5,239 bases of DNA from Flavicella sp963932955 (GTDB taxonomy: Bacteria > Bacteroidota > Bacteroidia > Flavobacteriales > Flavobacteriaceae): the NCBI GenBank assembly GCA_963932955.1, contig CAWVRK010000034.1, positions 1-5,239 on the forward strand. The letters are read 5' to 3'. Under the pieces are notes generated by a model. The model worked only from the letters and a program-made list of their open reading frames with translations. It searched no databases and had not been told where the DNA came from. This document shows, in pieces, positions 1-5,239 of this stretch (positions are counted from its first letter, which is position 1; each line of letters begins with the position of its first letter). A program made the position numbers and the translations under genes.

Positions 1-1707
1 ATTGAAGGCCCCTATTTGGAAATGAATGGCGTGGACGCCTTCAAAAGAAACCTCAAAGAAGGCGACATCGTCGTGGTCAAAAACAACCGTGGTGAAACGA
101 GAGTTCCCGTTAAAATAAATTACGACATCCGAACAGGTGTTGTCTTTATGCCCATGCACTTTGGGAAAATTCTAAACCAAGACTACGGAAGGGTCAACAA
201 CCTCACCCATAACTTGGTCGACCCAGTCTCCAAAGAACCCGACTTTAAATACGCAGCTGTAGCAGTCAAAAAATACGAGAAAAAACAACAAAAAATATGC
301 ATTATCGGAGCCGGGGCTGCTGCCTACCGCTTTGTACAGACGTATCGTGAAAACAATGAAAAAGATGAGATTGCTGTTTTTTCCAAGGAGGAAACACCAT
401 TTTACAACCGGGTACTGCTTCCCGAATATGTGAGTGAGGAACTGAGCTGGGAGCAACTTCAAAAATTAAAAAAAGGAGAACTCGAAAAATTGAACATCAC
501 CTTGCACGCCAATGTTTTTATTCAGGCGATTGATCGGACACAAAAAACAGTGACTGATAGCAATGGTGACTTACACTCCTACGATTTGATTGTCATGGCC
601 ACTGGAAGCCGTGCATTTATCCCCAACGAAGCACAACTCGACTTGCCTGGGAGATTTACCATGCGCAACAAAACAGATGCAGACGGCTTGAAAGATTATT
701 TAGAGCACACTGAACTTCCTGCCGCAGAACAACACGTGGTCATTGTCGGAGGGGGGCTTTTGGGCTTGGAATTAGCCGCTGCTCTCAACAAAAAGAACAT
801 CAACATCACTTTGATCCAAAGAGCCTCTCGCTTGATGGAACGTCAGCTGGACAGAGTCGCCAGTCGACTTTTGGCGCAAGATGTTCAGGAACGAGGAATC
901 CAGATTTATTTTGACAATGAGGTCAACACCGTCTTCGAAGGCGAGGAACAAAACAGTTTGTCCATCAATTTAAAAACAGGTAAAACCATTTCAGCTAATG
1001 CCATTGTCTATGCCATTGGAACCCTTCCCAACATCGAACTGGCAAAAACGTCCAAATTGACCTGCCAACGAGGTGTTGTGGTCAACGATTATTTACAATC
1101 CAGTGATCCTGCAATTTTTGCGATGGGAGAAATTGCAGAATTTCAAAACAATCTTTTTGGAATTACTTCCGCCGCAGAGCAGCAAGCTGACATCGCTGCA
1201 AAATTTATTTTGGGGAACCTAAACAGCCACTACAAAGGGTCTGTTTTAATGAATATTTTAAAATTTGACGACCTAGATCTCTGCAGTATCGGAACCATAG
1301 GGTTTCCAGAAAACGATCCTGCTTATGAAGAAATCATCTTGATGGATGTCAGCAGGCGCTTTTACAAAAAATGCATCGTCCACAATGACCGCCTAATCGG
1401 AACGGTATTGATGGGGGACAAAAGTGAATTTGCCGAGTTCAAAAGTTTGATTGAAGACCGAACCGAATTGTCAGGAAAACGCGAGGAACTGCTCCGAGGC
1501 AAAAGCAATGCCGTTCCCGTATTGGGAAAACTGATTTGCTCTTGTAGCCAAGTGGGAGAAGGCAATTTGAAAGAATGCATCGCAGCTGGGTGTAGCTCTT
1601 TCAATGAATTGTGCAAAACGACCGGTGCCGGTTTGGGTTGCGGAAGTTGCAAACCCGAAGTCCGAGACCTATTAAAAAATCACAAAGCTGAAAAGCCCAG
1701 CGTTTAA
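1..1707 (+). CDS. nasA: Assimilatory nitrate reductase fused to NirB-like FAD oxidoreductase and BFD [2Fe-2S] domain (3' part; 5' end outside window)
   Basis: The reading frame is open from base 1 (Ile-Glu-Gly-Pro-Tyr...), so the gene starts upstream; the TTG at 16 is not a convincing start. Nt 1-280 match the C-terminal molybdopterin-dinucleotide-binding domain of NasA-type nitrate reductases: FMPMHFG (145-165), NNLT (196-207), DPVSKEP (220-240). Next is an FAD/NAD(P)H oxidoreductase like the N-terminus of NirB or NasB: FAD motif GAGAAA (307-324), YNRVLL (403-420), NAD(P)H motif GGGLLGLE (748-771), second FAD motif IFAMGEIAE (1114-1140). The C-terminus is a BFD-like [2Fe-2S] domain with Cys codons at 1537, 1543, 1639 and 1648 (CxC...CxxC). 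By family knowledge it should reduce nitrate to nitrite in the cytoplasm; inferred electron flow is NAD(P)H to FAD to Fe-S to molybdenum. The molybdenum-binding core and any N-terminal [4Fe-4S] site are not visible, so the nitrate assignment rests on the ~90-residue tail and the context. Confidence 0.82.
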   Translation: MEGPYLEMNGVDAFKRNLKEGDIVVVKNNRGETRVPVKINYDIRTGVVFMPMHFGKILNQDYGRVNNLTHNLVDPVSKEPDFKYAAVAVKKYEKKQQKICIIGAGAAAYRFVQTYRENNEKDEIAVFSKEETPFYNRVLLPEYVSEELSWEQLQKLKKGELEKLNITLHANVFIQAIDRTQKTVTDSNGDLHSYDLIVMATGSRAFIPNEAQLDLPGRFTMRNKTDADGLKDYLEHTELPAAEQHVVIVGGGLLGLELAAALNKKNINITLIQRASRLMERQLDRVASRLLAQDVQERGIQIYFDNEVNTVFEGEEQNSLSINLKTGKTISANAIVYAIGTLPNIELAKTSKLTCQRGVVVNDYLQSSDPAIFAMGEIAEFQNNLFGITSAAEQQADIAAKFILGNLNSHYKGSVLMNILKFDDLDLCSIGTIGFPENDPAYEEIILMDVSRRFYKKCIVHNDRLIGTVLMGDKSEFAEFKSLIEDRTELSGKREELLRGKSNAVPVLGKLICSCSQVGEGNLKECIAAGCSSFNELCKTTGAGLGCGSCKPEVRDLLKNHKAEKPSV

Positions 1708-1719
1708 AAAACACATCTT

Positions 1720-3165
1720 ATGAGTCAAGACATCCAACGTGTTCTTATAAAAGGAGGAGTGCTTTCTCCAGGAGAATTGAAGCAAGTCATTGAGCTTGCA
1801 GAGGCCTCAGGGCAGAAAGAAATCTTGTTTGGTTCTCGACAAGACATCCTTATCCCTTCCGGAAAAGAGGACGAAAAACCCTTGGAATCCTTTCCTGACC
1901 TGTCTCTAGATGTCGTTTCTGAAAGAGATTTTCAAAACATTGTATGCTCCTATGTTTCTGCCGATATTTTTAAAAACACCCCTTGGCTAAATGGAGTGAA
2001 ATACCTCTATGTCTTGGAGGAATTCAAATACATCCCAAAACTCAAAATAAACATTACAGATCCAAAGCAGCAATTGGTTCCCTTGTTTAGTGGGCAATTG
2101 AATTTTGTCGCTTCTGAGCACGAAGATTATTGGTACTTGATTTTAAAATTGCCACATTGGGAAGAAGCCGTCACTTATCCTGTGTTGATTTTTAGCTACG
2201 ACATCGCCAAAACAGCTCAAGAAATAGAAGCCATCGCTACGGATGCTGACGATGTAGAAGAATTGTTTGACTTGGTGAATGCAAATTTGGAAACCAACAA
2301 CCGAAGTATCGAAAAAGAATTGTCTGTCACCTACGAACCTTTTCCTTATTATGAAGGCATGAATCAAATTGGAGACAACCTATACTGGCTTGGTTTGTAC
2401 TGGAGAAACAACCGATACGACTTGAAGTTTTTAAGAGACTTTTCGGACTTTTGTATGAATCATAAAGTGGGGAAAATATGCATCACTCCATGGAAATCCT
2501 TTGTCGTAAAAGGCATCTACAAGGAAGACAAATTGGAATTGGAAAAATTCTTAGGAAAAAGCGGTATCAACATTCGGCATTCCTCTTTGGAACTTAACTG
2601 GCACCTTCCCGTGGCAGACGAAGAAGCCTTGGCCTTGAAAGAATTTATTGTCAAAAGTTTTGACCAAAATGACATCAGTACTTATGGCATGACCTTCGGA
2701 ATCAGCCACCAAGGACGAAATAGGGCTTATTTTACATCGGTGATGGTGGAAAAAAACAAAACACCAGACATTGTAAAAAATTTTCAAGTCCGACCTACTT
2801 TCAACGTATTGCACTCTAAAAATTTCGACCCCAACACGGATGAATACATCGTCTATGCGCAAGACATTGACAAGATTGAATTGCCTGGGTTGTTAATGGA
2901 ACTGAGTAAAATGTACTTTGAACAGTTGGGAGACAACACAGAAAAGAACAACCGCAAAAAAACACAGAAAGAGACTCCAATGCTATCAGAGGTCTATCAA
3001 TGTAGTGAATGCATGACCATTTACGACAGCCGATTGGGTGACGAAAAAGCAAACATAAAGCCGCATACAGCTTTTGAAGATCTCCCAGAAGAGTACCAGT
3101 GCAATGTCTGTGAAGGACCAAAAGAACTGTTTGAAAAAGCAGTTGTCAAACTGGCTTCAACCTAA
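1720..3165 (+). CDS. Siroheme-less nitrite/sulfite-reductase-like protein with C-terminal rubredoxin domain
   Basis: 481 residues; ATG lies 12 bases after the previous stop, so the pair is probably co-transcribed; no Shine-Dalgarno is seen. Residues ~1-50 (KGGVLSPGELKQV, then SRQDILIP) and ~218-266 (LYWLGLYWRNNRYDL, then CITPWKSFVVKGI) resemble the two ferredoxin-like half-domains of nitrite/sulfite reductases. Residues ~70-115 recall the siroheme domain (FQNIVC, then IPKLKINITD), but only one Cys (C76) remains of the expected CxxxxxC...CxxxC set. The C-terminus is a good rubredoxin: C428-SE-C431, GDEKANIKPHTAFEDLPEEY, C461-NV-C464. Only three other cysteines exist (76, 245, 254). It is therefore unlikely to be a catalytic siroheme enzyme. 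Position beside nitrate reductase suggests a one-electron carrier or docking partner in nitrate/nitrite assimilation; this is inference. A Lys/Asn-rich linker (~405-420) joins the rubredoxin. The rubredoxin call is firm; the N-terminal call is moderate. Confidence 0.85.
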   Translation: MSQDIQRVLIKGGVLSPGELKQVIELAEASGQKEILFGSRQDILIPSGKEDEKPLESFPDLSLDVVSERDFQNIVCSYVSADIFKNTPWLNGVKYLYVLEEFKYIPKLKINITDPKQQLVPLFSGQLNFVASEHEDYWYLILKLPHWEEAVTYPVLIFSYDIAKTAQEIEAIATDADDVEELFDLVNANLETNNRSIEKELSVTYEPFPYYEGMNQIGDNLYWLGLYWRNNRYDLKFLRDFSDFCMNHKVGKICITPWKSFVVKGIYKEDKLELEKFLGKSGINIRHSSLELNWHLPVADEEALALKEFIVKSFDQNDISTYGMTFGISHQGRNRAYFTSVMVEKNKTPDIVKNFQVRPTFNVLHSKNFDPNTDEYIVYAQDIDKIELPGLLMELSKMYFEQLGDNTEKNNRKKTQKETPMLSEVYQCSECMTIYDSRLGDEKANIKPHTAFEDLPEEYQCNVCEGPKELFEKAVVKLAST

Positions 3166-3187
3166 GAAAGGTCGGTGTTTTGATCTC

Positions 3188-3454
3188 TTACTTTTCAACC
3201 ACCCAGCTATGGGTTCTTTTTCCTTGAATGCCGTTGGTTGTCAATGCGGAAACTCCTGTTTTCAAAGAAGAAATACCTTCCCGAAGATGCTTTCCCTACT
3301 TGGCAAGAATCACGGCAGACTTCTCGATTGGGTCTTTTGATGTTGGGCTCGAATACACACTCATTTGTTCGTTTGACAAATCCGAAACCAAAGTCGGAAT
3401 AGTCGGCAGTTTGTACCCCGGACCTTGGGACTGCCCAAATGGATGAAATACAGA
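3188..3454 (-). pseudogene. Possible decayed minus-strand reading frame, unidentified
   Basis: On the minus strand one frame runs from just after a TGA at 3457-3455 to a TAA at 3190-3188, interrupted by a single TAG at 3298-3296. It gives 52 codons, the stop, then 35 codons. The first part contains FHPFGQSQGPGYKLPTIP and SKDPIEKSAVILAK; the second contains GISSLKTGVSALTTNG and ends THSWVVEK. Composition is protein-like: no Cys, balanced charge, and the TAG sits where a CAG Gln would fit. It has no clear start, I do not recognise the peptide, and competing frames on both strands are equally long. It could be the tail of a dead gene convergent with the nitrate operon, or a non-coding sequence. 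Confidence 0.2.
3201..3221 (+). terminator. Candidate Rho-independent terminator of the nitrate operon
   Basis: ACCCA (3201-3205), loop GCTA, TGGGT (3210-3214), followed by TCTTTTT (3215-3221). It sits 35 bases after the stop of the rubredoxin-domain gene, a natural place for an operon end. The stem is only 5 bp with three G-C pairs, and the same bases fall inside the possible minus-strand relic frame, so the hairpin may be chance. Confidence 0.4.
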
Positions 3455-3583
3455 TCAATTCGCGCAAGAAAATGGCGAACCAAATCTAAAAAGTGGCAAA
3501 CAAGAATTATTTGAAAACATCATCCACCAATATCATTAAAAAAAACCTTAAGTTTGAAAATTAAAAAAATAACAACCTCAATT

Positions 3584-3614
3584 TTTGTATCATAACATCA
3601 ATGCTATCTATAAT
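3584..3614 (+). promoter_or_regulatory. Candidate promoter of the sugar-transporter operon
   Basis: TTTG (3584-3587) is followed after 21 bases by TATAAT (3609-3614). The spacing suits the Bacteroidetes -33/-7 arrangement (TTTG or TTG, about 19-23 bases, TAnnTTTG), although the -7 box looks more like a classical TATAAT than TAnnTTTG. It would give a leader of roughly 90 bases before the ATG at 3713. The AT-rich DNA upstream fits a promoter region. Pattern match by eye only. Confidence 0.35.
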
Positions 3615-3626
3615 GTTACGCGTTAC
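3615..3626. promoter_or_regulatory. Near-palindrome GTTACGCGTTAC, candidate operator
   Basis: The 12-mer GTTACGCGTTAC matches its own reverse complement at 10 of 12 positions around a perfect ACGCGT core. It directly follows the candidate TATAAT box, so a bound repressor would cover the expected transcription start. The CG-rich core stands out in AT-rich surroundings. It also reads as a direct repeat, GTTACG-C-GTTACG (3615-3627). Sugar operons are often controlled by LacI-, GntR- or ROK-type repressors at sites of this size; which regulator, if any, acts here cannot be told from the window. Confidence 0.35.
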
Positions 3627-3712
3627 GAGAGCCTTTCATGTTTCAATAAAACCCCTAAAAATGAGGGAGATGTTAATTGAATATAAATAAGCAAAGAATA
3701 AAATCAAAAATC

Positions 3713-5104
3713 ATGAATAAAAAAACTTTTTTATTATTAATAACCGCAGTATCCGCATTAGGTGGATTGTTGTTTGGCTATGATACTGGTGTCATTAATG
3801 GTGCTCAATTTTACCTTAGCAAACATTTTGATTTGGATTCAGCAATGAAAGGTTGGGTTGTTGGAAGTGCTTTATTAGGCTGTCTCGTTGGAGCCATTGT
3901 AGCAGGTCCACTGAGTATAAAATTTGGCAGAAAGCACTCTTTAATTCTTTCAGCTATATTGTTTTCTTTGTCAGCATATGGTTCTGGTTTACCAGTTATT
4001 TTTTCAGAGTCTGTTTCTTTATTGGTGGTCTTTAGAATTATTGGAGGATTAGGTATTGGTATCGCATCCATGAATGCGCCGATGTACATTGCCGAAATTG
4101 CACCTAGTGATATACGGGGGAAAATGGTTACCTACTATCAACTCGCTATAGTTGTTGGCTTTTTTGTAGTGTTTTTGGCTACCTATTTTATTGGAAATAA
4201 TTTATCTGAAGCCGAGAATATTGAGTTTGGCTGGAAATATATGTTTTGGTCAGAACTAATTCCAAGTTGCTTGTTTTTTATATTGTTGTTTTTTGTTCCT
4301 AAAAGCCCAAGATGGTTAGCACTTAAAGGGAATGATATTGCTGCATTAGAAATATTAACCAAGATACATGGTGTAGACCAAGCAAATAAAGAAATAGAAG
4401 CTATAAAAAGTTCTCTTAAAACTAGCATTACGAATACGAGCACTAACAATAAAGTGAATTACTTTTCAAAATTATTACTTGGAATTATCGTTATTGGAAC
4501 AGCACTTTCTGTCTTACAACAATTTACAGGTATAAATGCCGTGCTATATTATGGAGCCGATATTTTTGAAAAAGCACTTGGTTTTGGTAAAGAAGATATT
4601 TTGGTACAACAAATACTATTAGCCTTTGTGAATCTCATATTCACATTTGTTGCGATGTTTACCGTAGATAAATTTGGAAGAAAGCCCTTATTATACATTG
4701 GGTCTATTGGTATGATCGTTGGATTTCTATTATTAGGGATTACATTACAGCAGCAATCTGTTGGGTTCTTATCATTATTAGGCGTATTGATTTTCATAGC
4801 TTCATTTGCGCTATCTATGGGGCCTATTGTTTGGGTTTTGCTTTCAGAAATGTTCCCAAATAAAATTCGTAGCGTAGCAATGTCTGTTGCTGTAGCAGCT
4901 CAATGGGCGGCAAACTATGTGGTGTCACAATCTTTTCCAATAGTGATGGATAGTGAAGTAAATAATGGTACAACTTGGAACGGTTCACTACCGTATTTTA
5001 TTTTTATTGCATTTATCGTAATAATAATGATTGTTACCTATAAATATATCCCAGAAACAAAAGGAAAATCCCTTGAAGAAATTGAACGGTTCTGGAAAGT
5101 ATAG
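3713..5104 (+). CDS. xylE: XylE-like sugar/H+ symporter (MFS sugar porter family)
   Basis: 463 residues from the ATG at 3713, a complete inner-membrane carrier with about 12 hydrophobic segments; E. coli XylE is slightly longer. Sugar-porter signatures in order: GGLLFGYDTGVING (17-30), FGRK (71-74), PMYIAEIAPSDIRG (123-136), PKSPRWL (196-202), QQFTGINAVLYY (269-280), DKFGRK (319-324), GPIVWVLLSEMFP (370-382), AAQWAANY (395-402), PETKGKSLEE (447-456). Residues matching the XylE proton and xylose sites as I recall them are present: D24, Q143, E181, Q269, Q270, N275, W374, Q397. The hydrophilic middle loop (~203-250) is typical. A TTG at 3677 would add 12 polar residues and has an SD-like AGGGAG (3664-3669); the ATG is preferred because its product begins like the family. 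A transaldolase gene starts 106 bases downstream, supporting pentose uptake. Xylose is the best guess; arabinose, galactose or glucose remain possible. Confidence 0.9.
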   Translation: MNKKTFLLLITAVSALGGLLFGYDTGVINGAQFYLSKHFDLDSAMKGWVVGSALLGCLVGAIVAGPLSIKFGRKHSLILSAILFSLSAYGSGLPVIFSESVSLLVVFRIIGGLGIGIASMNAPMYIAEIAPSDIRGKMVTYYQLAIVVGFFVVFLATYFIGNNLSEAENIEFGWKYMFWSELIPSCLFFILLFFVPKSPRWLALKGNDIAALEILTKIHGVDQANKEIEAIKSSLKTSITNTSTNNKVNYFSKLLLGIIVIGTALSVLQQFTGINAVLYYGADIFEKALGFGKEDILVQQILLAFVNLIFTFVAMFTVDKFGRKPLLYIGSIGMIVGFLLLGITLQQQSVGFLSLLGVLIFIASFALSMGPIVWVLLSEMFPNKIRSVAMSVAVAAQWAANYVVSQSFPIVMDSEVNNGTTWNGSLPYFIFIAFIVIIMIVTYKYIPETKGKSLEEIERFWKV

Positions 5105-5121
5105 CTTTAAAAGTTATTCAT

Positions 5122-5160
5122 AAATATCGAACTCTAAGAATCAACGATGTTTTTCGATAT
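5122..5160. repeat. Inverted repeat with two alternative pairings between transporter and transaldolase genes
   Basis: ATATCGAA (5124-5131) and TTCGATAT (5153-5160) are perfect 8-base inverted arms with a 21-base loop. The same left arm, shifted by two (AAATATCG, 5122-5129), can instead pair with CGATGTTT (5145-5152) through seven Watson-Crick pairs and one G-T. The two folds exclude each other. Neither is followed by a clear U-run, so a simple terminator is not supported; an RNA-processing or stability hairpin, a protein-binding site, or chance in AT-rich DNA are all open. Confidence 0.35.
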
Positions 5161-5210
5161 ATCTTGCAGATAAACAAAGACTTAACTAAAATTCATTAAA
5201 CTAAAGAACC

Positions 5211-5239
5211 ATGAAATTTTTTATAGACACAGCAAATCT
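5211..5239 (+). CDS. fsa: Transaldolase / fructose-6-phosphate aldolase (TalC/Fsa family), first 10 codons only
   Basis: ATG at 5211 opens MKFFIDTANL before the window ends. This is the characteristic N-terminus of the small (~220 residue) TalC/Fsa class of transaldolases, where the Asp starts the first strand of the TIM barrel; the catalytic Lys lies beyond the edge. Members either transfer dihydroxyacetone units in the non-oxidative pentose phosphate pathway or cleave fructose 6-phosphate in the cytoplasm; the fragment cannot tell which. The gene follows the sugar symporter on the same strand after 106 bases, consistent with one pentose operon in which imported xylose is isomerised, phosphorylated and fed into the pentose phosphate pathway. 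The leader is A-rich (AAACTAAAGAACC before the ATG) with no Shine-Dalgarno, as usual in Bacteroidetes. The family call rests on ten residues plus context. Confidence 0.8.

Larger units (their letters stand above)
3166..3712. other. 547-base gene-poor stretch between the nitrate and sugar blocks
   Basis: No convincing intact gene lies here. Bases 3166-3480 have the composition of the preceding coding DNA but every frame on both strands is broken or gives an unrecognisable peptide; a possible minus-strand relic and a weak hairpin are listed separately. From about 3480 the sequence becomes strongly AT-rich with A-runs and looks like upstream regulatory DNA for the sugar transporter. The two halves meet around 3480-3540, which is also where base composition changes between the blocks. 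Confidence 0.7.

Noticed and set aside
16..18. TTG at base 16 as the start of the first gene
   Set aside because: The frame is open to base 1 and the sequence before and after it belongs to a mid-domain of the molybdopterin oxidoreductase, so the true start is upstream of the window.
1720..3165. Calling the second gene a functional ferredoxin-nitrite reductase
   Set aside because: The siroheme/[4Fe-4S] cysteine quartet is missing; apart from the four rubredoxin ligands only C76, C245 and C254 are present.
3074..3340. 88-residue plus-strand frame overlapping the rubredoxin end
   Set aside because: Its first part is the rubredoxin coding sequence read out of frame and the rest shows no family features.
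3228..3446. 72-residue plus-strand open frame in the intergenic stretch
   Set aside because: The peptide is not recognisable, has no translation signal before it, and overlaps minus-strand frames of similar length. Nothing favours it being a gene.
3207..3467. 86-residue minus-strand open frame with an ATG
   Set aside because: Although unbroken, it has several Cys and an Arg-rich low-quality composition, matches no family I know, and a different minus-strand frame looks more protein-like.
3549..3556. TAAGTTTG, a perfect TAnnTTTG -7 box
   Set aside because: No TTG/TTTG lies 19-23 bases upstream; the nearest (3510-3513) is 35 bases away, so it is not supported as a complete promoter.
3653..3667. 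CCCT/AGGG hairpin that would hide the SD-like sequence
   Set aside because: Only 4 bp with a 7-base loop; too weak to call a regulatory structure.
3661..3690. Tiny ORF MREMLIEYK just before the transporter, as a leader peptide
   Set aside because: Nine codons with no regulatory codon run and no paired attenuator hairpin; expected by chance.

Overview
The window reads as a piece of a Bacteroidetes (probably marine Flavobacteriia) chromosome. The grounds are the protein families and their domain fusions, the lack of Shine-Dalgarno sequences before the well-supported starts, and the AT-rich intergenic DNA. All protein-coding genes are on the + strand and fall into two unrelated functional blocks.

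Block 1 (1-3165) is the 3' end of a nitrate-assimilation operon. The first gene enters from the left edge already in frame. Its first ~90 codons are the C-terminal cofactor-binding domain of a molybdopterin assimilatory nitrate reductase. These run without a break into a NirB/NasB-like FAD/NAD(P)H oxidoreductase and a C-terminal BFD-like [2Fe-2S] domain, so catalytic and electron-input modules sit on one polypeptide. Twelve bases later comes a 481-residue protein with two nitrite/sulfite-reductase-like half-repeats. It lacks the siroheme/[4Fe-4S] cysteine set and ends in a rubredoxin domain. The likely, unproven, logic is NAD(P)H to FAD to Fe-S to molybdenum centre for nitrate reduction, with the rubredoxin protein as an extra electron carrier or assembly/partner protein of the same pathway.

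A gene-poor stretch (3166-3712) follows. Its first ~300 bases hold a weak terminator-like hairpin and a possible decayed minus-strand reading frame. Its last ~200 bases are AT-rich and look regulatory: a candidate promoter (TTTG, 21 bases, TATAAT) directly abuts the near-palindrome GTTACGCGTTAC, a plausible operator.

Block 2 (3713-5239) is the start of a sugar-use operon. It opens with a 463-residue XylE-like sugar/H+ symporter with all the xylose-contact positions I could map. After 106 bases comes the first 10 codons of a transaldolase/fructose-6-phosphate aldolase, cut by the right edge. A pentose (xylose) uptake-and-catabolism operon is the best guess. Block 2 is visibly more AT-rich than block 1, which may mean the two blocks have different histories.

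The least ordinary item is the siroheme-less nitrite-reductase-like/rubredoxin protein. I see no CRISPR array, tRNA, rRNA, insertion sequence or phage gene.
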